Origin: Chloroflexota bacterium
GTDB taxonomy: Bacteria > Chloroflexota > Dehalococcoidia > GIF9 > UBA5629
DNA length: 11,410 bases
NCBI GenBank assembly: GCA_026389655.1
Contig: JAPLHL010000049.1
Span: forward strand, 1 to 11,410
Direction: 5' to 3'
Position 1 is the stretch's first letter, and each line of letters opens with the position of its first letter. Made by a program: the position numbers and the translations under genes. This document shows positions 1-7,447 of this stretch, in pieces. A model generated the notes under the pieces. The model worked only from the letters and a program-made list of their open reading frames with translations, searched no databases and was not told where the DNA came from.

Positions 1-32
1 TGTTTGTTTAGGATTTAGAATTTAATAAAGTT
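1..32 (+). repeat. AT-rich flank with GGATTT/GAATTT repeats before gene 1
   Basis: These 32 bases read as GTTTG followed by two near-copies of a 7-base unit, AGGATTT and AGAATTT. A similar string (GTTTG, then GGAATTT twice) lies upstream of gene 2 at 2586-2610. The start of this element may lie before the window. It could be a dispersed simple repeat or the edge of a duplicated promoter region. No convincing promoter or strong ribosome binding site is visible. Confidence 0.4.
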
Positions 33-2372
33 ATGGGCCGCTCAAAATTAGAATTTATTATCTGCGCCGTCCTGCTGGTTTGTATATTCGCCGTTTCGTT
101 AACACTGCGCATTGCCATTCCGTGGGACCATGTGTTCGCCGGACAGTGGACAAAACTCACTGACAACGACGCATACTATTATATGCGCTTGCTGGATAAC
201 CTCTCGCATCATTTTCCGCTTCTCGGGCAATTTGACACTTATTCAATTTTCCCTGCTGGTAAAAACCTTACCGGGCAACCTCTATTTTTTATCTATTTTA
301 TGGGCTTTTTCACCTGGCTTTTCGGCGGCGCCGTTCCATCCCAGCAAGTTGTAGACATGGTAGGTGTGTTTTTCCCGGCCGTGATGGGAGCATCCCTGGT
401 CTTTCCAGTCTTTTTCATTGGCAAAGCGGTCTTTAATAAATGGGCAGGGCTGACGGCCGCACTGTTTATAGCCCTCATCCCGGGTGAGTTCCTCGTGCGT
501 ACCCTGTTGGGTAATACGGACATCCATGTTATGGAGATTTTTTTCTCCACACTGTTCATGCTCTTCCTCATATTGTCAGTCAGCGCAGGAAAAAACATCA
601 CTCTTTCACCCTGGCAGCAATTAAACCACCGAACACTGATTAAGCCCGCAATCTACTGCGTAATAGCAGGCCTCTGCCTGGGAATTTATATAATTTCGTG
701 GAATGGCGCCCTCTTCTTTGTTTTCATCAGCTTTGCATGGCTGGTAGCTCAATTGATCATCAATCACCTGCGCGGCTTGCCTTCAGGATACCTCGGCCCA
801 ATCGGTGCCATCGTTTATTTGACTGCGCTTCTGATAACATTGGCCGGGGCGGTCGAACTTATGACCTGCCTGTCGCTGGCAGCAGCCCTCATTGCCTCCG
901 CTATTCTACCCTTGATCTCATGGTACTTGCAGCGCAGGAAGTTCAACGCAATATATTATCCTTTAACCGTCATTGTGCTGGCAGTCCTGGCAGTCCTGGC
1001 CATTTATATAGTCAGACCCCAGATGCTCAATAGCATGTTGAATGCCTTGGCAGGTTTTTTTATATGGCGTCCCGAGTCCACCATAGCAGAATCCCAGCCT
1101 CTCCTGATCAACCAGGGAGCATTTACCCTGGCATTGCTGTGGGGCAACTACACTGCCGGTTCCATCATGGCATTAATAGCATTAGGCATCATTATTTACC
1201 AGGTTTTTAAGAAGTGCACGCCGGAAATCACGATACTGTTTGTTTGGAGCATCCTCACTCTGCTGGCAGCATTGGCCATGAGACGGTTCGCCTATTACTT
1301 CGCTATTGATGTGGCGCTCCTATCCGGCTACACCGGATGGCTCATATTGAAGACAGCAGGCTTGAAAGAGACATTAGAATTGCACACACCCCCGGCCACA
1401 GGCAGTAGCAATAAAAAGAAGTCAACCAGGCGTTCTGCTTCAGTAAAAGGCGTCCCCCTGGCAAATACAGCCATCATGGCGCTGGGCGTAGCAGCAGTTG
1501 CGCTGCTGGCTATCTACCCCAATACAGGTCCACTGCCGGGTGGAGATAAGCCATTCTTTGATGTGGCCAGCAAAGCCCTTTATACTCCGAACGATGCGTG
1601 GTGCGAGTCCCTGGACTGGCTGCGTAACAATACCCCTGAGCCATTTGGTGATGCGCAGTATTACTATGATTATTACGCAAAGGTCCCTGCCTCCACCTCA
1701 TCAGCCACTACTGCTTCTTATAGTGTTGTCTGCTGGTGGGATTACGGCTATTGGGTAACGCGCATCGGGCACCGCGTGCCAGTCTCCAATCCGGGTTCGG
1801 CCCAGCTCGGCGAGCAGGCCATGTTCATGACACAGGACGTTAAGGAAGCATCCAAATACAACTCCACATGGAATATGAAATACGTCATTGTAAATGATTA
1901 CCTGGTAGATTGGACAAAAGGGTTCAATATCGTATCTTCGGACGCCCTGCAGCCCACCTCCAGGTACTATGAAATATATTATCGTAACCAGAACGGGAAG
2001 CTATCCCCAACATTGCTTTATTACCCCGATTACTATAAAACCTTGTCAGTCCGCCTTTACTGTTTCGATGGCAAACAGTACACACCTTCTGAGACCGCTG
2101 TGATCTCATGGGAGGAGAAGACCGACAGCAACGGGCGGCCCTACAAGGAAATAACCGCGCTGAAAACATCCCCCATCTACGAGGATGTCGTAAAATTCGT
2201 AGCAGCGCAGAAGTCCGGAAACTGGCGCATCGTGGGCAAGGACCCAAATGTCAGCTGCGTTCCCCTGGAAGAGTCCACCGGTTACAAGCTGGCCTACGGG
2301 TCGAGTCAGAAAACCAAAATAGGGACAGCAGATATATCACAGGTCAAGGTATTTGAGTATACCAAACAGTAA
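33..2372 (+). CDS. STT3/AglB-type oligosaccharyltransferase, canonical-motif paralog (gene 1)
   Basis: This is a polytopic membrane enzyme of the STT3/AglB/PglB family, which moves a lipid-linked glycan onto Asn in N-x-S/T sequons outside the membrane. About a dozen hydrophobic segments fill residues 8-440. A Lys/Arg-rich loop (about 461-472) and a last membrane segment (about 477-495) follow, then a soluble C-terminal domain (about 500-779). The catalytic set is complete: D46 in NDAYYYMR, D163 and H165 in GNTDIH (D-x-H, as in archaeal AglB, where PglB and eukaryotic STT3 have an acidic residue), TIAE at 350-353, R417-R418 and WWDYG at 568-572. The ATG at 33 places D46 in register with the two paralogs (D47). 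The start has no clear ribosome binding site; only a weak TAAAG lies just upstream. It is the most orthodox of the three paralogs. The family call is secure, but the glycan and the targets are unknown. Confidence 0.93.
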   Translation: MGRSKLEFIICAVLLVCIFAVSLTLRIAIPWDHVFAGQWTKLTDNDAYYYMRLLDNLSHHFPLLGQFDTYSIFPAGKNLTGQPLFFIYFMGFFTWLFGGAVPSQQVVDMVGVFFPAVMGASLVFPVFFIGKAVFNKWAGLTAALFIALIPGEFLVRTLLGNTDIHVMEIFFSTLFMLFLILSVSAGKNITLSPWQQLNHRTLIKPAIYCVIAGLCLGIYIISWNGALFFVFISFAWLVAQLIINHLRGLPSGYLGPIGAIVYLTALLITLAGAVELMTCLSLAAALIASAILPLISWYLQRRKFNAIYYPLTVIVLAVLAVLAIYIVRPQMLNSMLNALAGFFIWRPESTIAESQPLLINQGAFTLALLWGNYTAGSIMALIALGIIIYQVFKKCTPEITILFVWSILTLLAALAMRRFAYYFAIDVALLSGYTGWLILKTAGLKETLELHTPPATGSSNKKKSTRRSASVKGVPLANTAIMALGVAAVALLAIYPNTGPLPGGDKPFFDVASKALYTPNDAWCESLDWLRNNTPEPFGDAQYYYDYYAKVPASTSSATTASYSVVCWWDYGYWVTRIGHRVPVSNPGSAQLGEQAMFMTQDVKEASKYNSTWNMKYVIVNDYLVDWTKGFNIVSSDALQPTSRYYEIYYRNQNGKLSPTLLYYPDYYKTLSVRLYCFDGKQYTPSETAVISWEEKTDSNGRPYKEITALKTSPIYEDVVKFVAAQKSGNWRIVGKDPNVSCVPLEESTGYKLAYGSSQKTKIGTADISQVKVFEYTKQ

Positions 2373-2423
2373 AAGCTCCAAGTTCCAAACAACCCGGTTC
2401 CATCGTGCCCAATTTCTTAAAGG

Positions 2424-2441
2424 GCGGGTTTTAAAAACCGC
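2424..2441. repeat. Palindrome, copy 1 (GCGGGTTTT/AAAAACCGC)
   Basis: This is an 18-base palindrome in which 8 of 9 base pairs match. A related unit recurs at 2542-2555 followed by the same CGCAC. It lies about 50 bases past the gene 1 stop. It lacks a T-run on the plus strand, so an intrinsic terminator role is doubtful. Confidence 0.5.
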
Positions 2442-2541
2442 ACACCACGACTTTGTACAGCTATCCTCGTAGGGGCATTCCTTTAGGTGCGCCCAAATCC
2501 GGGTGGCAAACAATGCATGCATTATGGCAGCGATTGCGGGT

Positions 2542-2555
2542 GGGTTTAAAAACCC
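2542..2555. repeat. Palindrome, copy 2 (GGGTTT-AA-AAACCC)
   Basis: This is a 6-base-pair inverted repeat with a two-base centre, set in a TGCGGGT...CGCACCC context that can extend the stem imperfectly. It is followed at 2565-2572 by a T-rich run (ATTTTTCT), so a weak intrinsic terminator for transcription from gene 1 is possible. Similarity to the palindrome at 2424 argues mainly for a repeat family. Confidence 0.45.
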
Positions 2556-2624
2556 GCACCCTACATTTTTCTTCATTTATTAATTGTTTGGTTTTTGGAA
2601 TTTGGAATTTATATCTGATTGTAT

Positions 2625-2654
2625 TTGAATATTCAAAAGGCCTTGCGCTATTAT
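2625..2654 (+). promoter_or_regulatory. Possible sigma-70 promoter for gene 2, overlapping a 12-bp palindrome
   Basis: TTGAAT (2625-2630) and TATTAT (2649-2654) are spaced by 18 bases and resemble -35 and -10 boxes (4/6 and 5/6 matches). The -35 box sits inside a perfect palindrome, TTGAATATTCAA (2625-2636), which could be an operator. Transcription would start around 2661, very close to the ribosome binding site AGGA at 2661-2664. The untranslated leader would therefore be very short. Confidence 0.35.
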
Positions 2655-2670
2655 CTATCCAGGATTTCCC

Positions 2671-5007
2671 ATGGATAAAAAAACCTTCCCTGAGTGGCTG
2701 ATTACACTGCTGATACTTGCAGTTGCCTGTGGACTTTCTTTTTATTTACGTGTGGCATTGCCGTATCAGAGCGTGTTCGACGGGCAATGGATAAAGCTGA
2801 CCAGCAATGACGCCTATTTCTACATGCGCATGGTGGATAACCTGGTGCAAAATTTCCCGCACCTTTACGGCTTCGATCCATACGGGGTATTTCCCGGCGG
2901 GTTTTCCACCGCCAATGTCCCGGCCTTTTTCGCTTTTCTGCTGGCAGGCATAGTCAAAATCCTGGGAGGAACCTCGCCTTCACAACAGACCATAGATACC
3001 ATCTCGGTCTATGTTCCGGCCATACTGGGTATACTGACGGTCATACCGGTATATTTCATAGGCAAAACGCTGGTAAACCGCTGGGCCGGGTTGGTTGCTG
3101 CGGTTGCGCTGGCGCTTATGCCCGGCGAACTGCTGGTCTTCTCACTCCTGGGTAATACTGACCACCACTCTGCAGAGGTACTCTTAACGTCCTGCTTTGC
3201 CGTGTTTTTCATACTTGCCATTAAGCGCGGGCGGCAATTTACTTATTCCATGTTAATTAAAGGGCAGTTCCCCGAAGCCGGGCAGCATTTACCTTACGCA
3301 CTGGCCGCCGGGATTTTCCTTGGACTGTACTTAATAACATGGTCGGGCGCATTGCTTTTTGTTTTCATTATTTTCATATATTTCATCATCCAGTTTATCA
3401 GCGACCATCTGCGCGGTTTCCCGACCGATTACCTCAGCAAGGTAGCAATCATCTGTTTCCTGGTCGCCCTGCTTATCTTTATACCGATGTCACAGGACAA
3501 GCTGACACTGATTTCCCTGGCAGTCGTCATCCTCGTACCCATAGCGCTCAATGTACTGTCCGCCGTCATGGCAGCACGTGAAGTCAAACGCCTGTATTAC
3601 CCTGCGATAGTTGCCGGGCTGGCTGTGTTGGGCATAGTTGCGGCCTGGCTCCTATTCCCCGCCCTGTTCCACTCAGCAGTGGTGCGTATATCGAGCATAT
3701 TTTCATGGAGGCTTGGACAGGATGTTGTGGGTGAGATGAAGCCTCTCTTCCTTCCCGGGGGTAGATTTACCCTGGACATGGCATGGAGCCAGTATGCGCT
3801 GGTGCTGTACTCGGGACTGGCCGGGTTAGCATTGGTAATTTACCGCAGCATACGCAAGGGGCAGTCCGAACTTATCTTCCTGGCCGTGTGGAGCCTGGTG
3901 ACGATGTTAGCTTCTTTTGCCATGGTCAGGTTTGTCACCTATTTCACCGTCTCCCTGGTTATACTCACAGGCTACCTGGCAGGAATGATAATCGAAGCCT
4001 GCCTGTCAATTAAATCCGCTGACCAACCGGCAAAGCCGCGTAAAAAAGCCAAACGGAATGTGACGGCTCAAAAACCGCCGCTCCGTACCGCACTGGTAAC
4101 CATCGCAGTGGGCATCGCCGTTATTATTATCCTTATACCCGGAGCGGTTAGCGCCGTTAATTCGGCCAGGAACCCATCCTTTATGCCCAGCAACGCCTGG
4201 ATGGAAGCTATGGAATGGATGAAGAATAATACGCCCGAGCCATTCGGCAAAGCGGACTTCTACTATAAGCTGTACGATACTCCGGCACAGGGCAAGACCT
4301 ACCTGTATCCTGACACCTTTTATAGCGTAGCTGTGTGGCCGGATTACGGTTACTGGGTGACACGCATGAGCCACCGTGTGCCGACTGCTAACCCCGGTTC
4401 CTATAGTATTTACGCAGGCGACTATGAAATTGCTAACCAGGTAGCCCGCTATTTCACATCCACCGATGAAATGGCAAGGATCGGTTACATGAAAAAATGG
4501 CAGGCCAAATACGTGATCGTGGACAGCAGGATTGCTTCACCCAACGATAAGTTTTATGCACTTGCCAGGCTGAGCGATAAGCAGGAATCGGATTTCTACG
4601 AGCTTTGCTGGCAAAAGAAAGACGGTAAATACTCGCCTTTGCTGGTCTTTTATCCGGAGTTTTACAATTCAACGGTTATCCGTCTTTACAACTTTGATGG
4701 CAAACAGGTCGTTCCACAAAGTACATTGATCATGGCTTACCAGGACCAGGTCACAGCAGACGGGCAGAAATTCAAGGAAATCACGGGTTTTAAGACCTTT
4801 AATAGTTACGCGGATGCTGAGTCCTTCATCTCAAGCCAGAAGCAGGGACAATACAGGATCATTGGGACAGATCCGCTCTCCAGCCCGGTACCTCTGGAGC
4901 AACTGGCCGGGTATAAACCGGTGTACCAGTCAGAGCAGAAAGCAAGCTCAGGCTCAACCCCTCTGCCTGCCATCAAGATATTCGAGTACACACAATCTGC
5001 AAATTGA
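2671..5007 (+). CDS. STT3/AglB-type oligosaccharyltransferase paralog with WPDYG motif (gene 2)
   Basis: This is a second full-length STT3-family protein, collinear with gene 1. It has multiple membrane segments (residues about 8-445), a basic cytoplasmic loop (about 455-468), a final membrane segment (about 474-495) and an extracytoplasmic C-terminal domain. D47 (NDAYFYMR), D164-x-H166 and E169 in GNTDHHSAE, E355 in a DVVGE loop motif, and R420 are present. The acceptor-site pentapeptide is WPDYG (556-560; bases 4336-4350) instead of WWDYG. In family structures both Trp residues contact the Thr/Ser of the sequon, so the Trp-to-Pro change should alter acceptor binding. The change needs two substitutions in one codon and the surrounding residues (GYWVTR, HRVP, NPG) are conserved, so a simple read error is unlikely. 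AGGA at 2661-2664, six bases before the ATG, supports the start. Its glycan and acceptor are unknown. Confidence 0.9.
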   Translation: MDKKTFPEWLITLLILAVACGLSFYLRVALPYQSVFDGQWIKLTSNDAYFYMRMVDNLVQNFPHLYGFDPYGVFPGGFSTANVPAFFAFLLAGIVKILGGTSPSQQTIDTISVYVPAILGILTVIPVYFIGKTLVNRWAGLVAAVALALMPGELLVFSLLGNTDHHSAEVLLTSCFAVFFILAIKRGRQFTYSMLIKGQFPEAGQHLPYALAAGIFLGLYLITWSGALLFVFIIFIYFIIQFISDHLRGFPTDYLSKVAIICFLVALLIFIPMSQDKLTLISLAVVILVPIALNVLSAVMAAREVKRLYYPAIVAGLAVLGIVAAWLLFPALFHSAVVRISSIFSWRLGQDVVGEMKPLFLPGGRFTLDMAWSQYALVLYSGLAGLALVIYRSIRKGQSELIFLAVWSLVTMLASFAMVRFVTYFTVSLVILTGYLAGMIIEACLSIKSADQPAKPRKKAKRNVTAQKPPLRTALVTIAVGIAVIIILIPGAVSAVNSARNPSFMPSNAWMEAMEWMKNNTPEPFGKADFYYKLYDTPAQGKTYLYPDTFYSVAVWPDYGYWVTRMSHRVPTANPGSYSIYAGDYEIANQVARYFTSTDEMARIGYMKKWQAKYVIVDSRIASPNDKFYALARLSDKQESDFYELCWQKKDGKYSPLLVFYPEFYNSTVIRLYNFDGKQVVPQSTLIMAYQDQVTADGQKFKEITGFKTFNSYADAESFISSQKQGQYRIIGTDPLSSPVPLEQLAGYKPVYQSEQKASSGSTPLPAIKIFEYTQSAN

Positions 5008-5029
5008 ATTCCAAATTCTTTGGAATTTT
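5007..5029. terminator. Convergent hairpin terminator shared by genes 2 and 3
   Basis: AATTCCAAA (5007-5015) and TTTGGAATT (5019-5027) form a perfect 9-bp stem with a 3-base TTC loop. A short T-run follows on the plus strand (TTTT, 5026-5029). It fills the 33-base gap between two convergent stop codons and overlaps the last base of the gene 2 stop. The stem is AT-rich, so termination may be weak or Rho-assisted. Confidence 0.55.
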
Positions 5030-5040
5030 CCCACGGGTAG

Positions 5041-7392
5041 CTATTTGTATTTAAATACTTTAACGTCCGGCACTGTGGCGCCTGCCGGAGTCGCTTTGGT
5101 AGACCCCGAACCATACTCTAATTTGAAGTCCGTAAGCGGTTCGAGGGAAATGGGACTTTCAAACGGGTCTGCTCCGCCGATCTTGTATTGACCTGTCTTA
5201 TGTTGCATCACATATGCCTGCGCCTCACTATAGGTTTTGAACGTCTTATAATCGGTTACCTGTTTATATGCCTGTCCCGACGCGTCTTCCTTATCCTCGT
5301 AAGAAATAGCTGTCACGTTGCTTTCTGTTACTGCTTTACCGTCGAAGTTGAAAAGCCTGACCATCACAGTACGGTAATATTCCGGATAGAAAAAGATTAG
5401 AGGAGTAAGCTTCCCGTTCTGTTTCTGATAGTACACATCATAGTATTTTTCTTTGGGGTTTCCACTCGATGCGGCAATACTGTGGAATTTCAAGGGCAAT
5501 GCAGTATCGAAATCTATAATAACGTACCTTCCCCCACCCATTTCCAGGATTTTCCCGGCCTGTGTCCCATTTTCAGTCATAAAAAAGGATGCGTATTGAT
5601 TCTCCTGCTGGGCCCCCATTCCGGGATTGGTCATGGGGATCCTCCGGCCAATACGTGTGATCCAATACCCTGTATCCCACCATGCCAGTACACCATACGC
5701 GGTATCAGGGTATTTGAATTGTTCCCCGCCTGCAGGCCGTTCCCATAATTTGTAATAGGCGTCCGCATTGCCCACTGGTTCCGGGGTGTTTTTTCGCATC
5801 CAGGTAAGGGTATCGCACCATGCGTCCGAAGGAGCAAATGACGGTTGACTGGCCATATCACTGATGGGTTTTGCTCCTCCCGGCAAAGGGCCGAAATTGG
5901 GATAAAAGACAATGAAGATTATCCCGATGATGCTCAGAGCTTTGTACGCCAGCAAAGGGGCTCCCTGCTTGCGTTTCCGCTTGACCATAACCTGTTTTCT
6001 TCTGGCTTTTTTAGATATTGCCCGCTCTGCTTCCAGGGGCTTGGGTTCTTTCGCCTTTCCAAAACCTGCAAGATGCAAAACCAGCCAGCAAAGATAGCCG
6101 GTGAGCAATGCCGCGTTCACCGCATAATAATAGGCGAAACGGCGCATCGCAAAAGTGGCAAGCACTATAACCAGGCTCCAGACAATCAGCATAACCTTGT
6201 TCCTTTCACCGGCTTTAACCGCATGGTAGATTACGAAGCAGACTGCTACCAGGCTGATATAAAATGCAGTTGTGAAGCTCTCAAAAATTGAATCCAAGGT
6301 AAACCGGCCCAGCACAAACATCAGCGGCTGCAGTTCATTATTAGTAGTGGATATATTCGGTATGAAGATAAAACCGACTAACCCGAACATCCCCTTGATA
6401 AAAGAAGGGCTTATAATAAAGACTACGAGGCCGGAGAGCAGCCCGATTACTGCAACTGTTAATGGGTACCACCAGGCTTTCCAACCCCTGGCACAAAAAT
6501 ACCTGGAGAGCAGTGTCATGATAATAGGGAAAAGAGCAAATATCAGCAGCGAAAGGATATTGACAAAGTCGAAACGCCATACCAGTATCATCAGCAAAGC
6601 AACGGCGCCTGTTACGCAACCTGTCAGGCCGAGGTAATCTACTGATTTACCGAGTATATGATCAACTGTGAACTGTACCAGAAAGTATATGAAAAGCAAC
6701 AGGACGAAAAGCAACGCTCCCACCCAGGTCAGGAAATAGATGCCGAGACATATTCCAGCCAGGATACTGTATATCAACGGCCGACATAGGACATTCCATG
6801 CCCTGTTAGCAGGCTTATCCAGTTCTAATCTACTGCCGTTCTTCAAAGCAAGTATGATAAACAGCATGAGTATCGTCGTTATGAGGACTTCAGCAATGTG
6901 CTGGTCAGTATATCCCAGCAATGACCTGCCAACTTCAACCGGCAGAATGACAAATATGGCAGCGGCCAGGATACCAACCCAGCGGTTGAATACCGCTTTG
7001 CCAATAAAATAAAGTGGGATAATGACCAGCGTCGCAAGCACAGGCGGTATGTAAACCGCAATTGTATCTATGCTTTGCTGCGAGAAATTGCCGGGCCCCA
7101 GAAGCTTTGCTACAAATGCTATCAGGTAAGCAAACAAATCGGGTGTGACGCCTGTGTTCCCCCCATCCGGATATATGTAATACGGATCAAAGGGGGTCAG
7201 ATGGGGGAAATTGTATACGATATTGTCCACAAGCCGCATATAGTAATAGGCGTCAGCGCCGGTGAACTTAATTATATTGGAGGAAAAAACGGTGTTATAC
7301 GGCAGTGCAATCCTGATGTATAAAGATACGGCCGCAATAATCAAAAGCAGTGCTGGTATAACAAGGTCTGATATGCGGACTTTATTGCCCAT
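5041..7392 (-). CDS. STT3/AglB-type oligosaccharyltransferase paralog with WWDTG motif (gene 3)
   Basis: This is a third full-length STT3-family membrane protein, encoded leftward. It has the same layout as genes 1 and 2: membrane segments over about 8-445, a long Lys/Arg-rich loop (about 460-477, the most basic of the three), a last membrane segment (about 484-500) and a C-terminal domain. It retains D47 (ADAYYYMR), D163-x-H165 and E168 (GYTDQHIAE), E353 and R417-R418. Two motifs differ from gene 1. The loop-5 motif reads TNNE (350-353) rather than TIAE. The acceptor-site motif is WWDTG (571-575; bases 5682-5668), so the two Trp and the Asp are kept and Tyr becomes Thr. The start aligns with both paralogs. 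There is no ribosome binding site, but a TATAAT lies just upstream. It probably glycosylates proteins outside the cell membrane, with an unknown substrate range. Confidence 0.92.
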   Translation of the reverse strand: MGNKVRISDLVIPALLLIIAAVSLYIRIALPYNTVFSSNIIKFTGADAYYYMRLVDNIVYNFPHLTPFDPYYIYPDGGNTGVTPDLFAYLIAFVAKLLGPGNFSQQSIDTIAVYIPPVLATLVIIPLYFIGKAVFNRWVGILAAAIFVILPVEVGRSLLGYTDQHIAEVLITTILMLFIILALKNGSRLELDKPANRAWNVLCRPLIYSILAGICLGIYFLTWVGALLFVLLLFIYFLVQFTVDHILGKSVDYLGLTGCVTGAVALLMILVWRFDFVNILSLLIFALFPIIMTLLSRYFCARGWKAWWYPLTVAVIGLLSGLVVFIISPSFIKGMFGLVGFIFIPNISTTNNELQPLMFVLGRFTLDSIFESFTTAFYISLVAVCFVIYHAVKAGERNKVMLIVWSLVIVLATFAMRRFAYYYAVNAALLTGYLCWLVLHLAGFGKAKEPKPLEAERAISKKARRKQVMVKRKRKQGAPLLAYKALSIIGIIFIVFYPNFGPLPGGAKPISDMASQPSFAPSDAWCDTLTWMRKNTPEPVGNADAYYKLWERPAGGEQFKYPDTAYGVLAWWDTGYWITRIGRRIPMTNPGMGAQQENQYASFFMTENGTQAGKILEMGGGRYVIIDFDTALPLKFHSIAASSGNPKEKYYDVYYQKQNGKLTPLIFFYPEYYRTVMVRLFNFDGKAVTESNVTAISYEDKEDASGQAYKQVTDYKTFKTYSEAQAYVMQHKTGQYKIGGADPFESPISLEPLTDFKLEYGSGSTKATPAGATVPDVKVFKYK

Positions 7393-7399
7393 ACGAAAT

Positions 7400-7405
7400 A
7401 TTATA
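7400..7405 (-). promoter_or_regulatory. Candidate -10 box of gene 3, possibly giving a leaderless mRNA
   Basis: On the minus strand TATAAT (7405-7400) lies seven bases upstream of the gene 3 ATG (7392). A start site at the usual distance would fall at or next to the start codon. That fits the lack of a Shine-Dalgarno sequence. No good -35 box is visible at 17 bases, so the call is tentative. Confidence 0.35.
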
Positions 7406-7447
7406 GAAATTAGCCTGAATTCTATAGATAAACATGAAAATTCTACT

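Larger units (their letters stand above)
2378..2598. repeat. Composite palindromic (MITE-like) element in the spacer between genes 1 and 2
   Basis: The spacer between genes 1 and 2 is bounded by inverted 15-mers. CCAAGTTCCAAACAA is at 2378-2392 and TTGTTTGGTTTTTGG at 2584-2598; 12 of 15 positions match in inverted orientation. Inside are two direct copies of a small palindromic unit. GCGGGTTTTAAAAACCGC (2424-2441) is an almost perfect palindrome, and GGGTTTAAAAACCC (2542-2555) lies in a similar GCAC-flanked context. Between them is a GTAGGGGC...GCGCCC segment (about 2470-2494), also loosely palindromic. It encodes no transposase, so it could be a non-autonomous mobile element or a cluster of REP-type repeats. 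Short ORFs across it are translations of repeat sequence. Confidence 0.5.

Noticed and set aside
1626..1640. Conserved NNTPEP in the oligosaccharyltransferases as a self-glycosylation sequon
   Set aside because: Genes 1 and 2 have N-N-T, but gene 3 has K-N-T-P, which is not a sequon, so the conservation is more likely structural.
2337..2576. 79-codon leftward open frame over the gene 1 end and spacer
   Set aside because: It is also a translation of the repeats and the tail of gene 1, with no recognisable domain.
2378..2598. CRISPR array
   Set aside because: Only two dissimilar palindromic copies with no regular spacer length and no cas genes.
2453..2701. 82-codon open frame across the gene 1-gene 2 spacer
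   Set aside because: Its translation consists of the palindromic repeat sequence and it runs into the gene 2 start in another frame; there is no ribosome binding site.
5845..6291. 148-codon rightward open frame inside gene 3
   Set aside because: It is antisense to conserved membrane segments of the oligosaccharyltransferase and shows no protein-like pattern.
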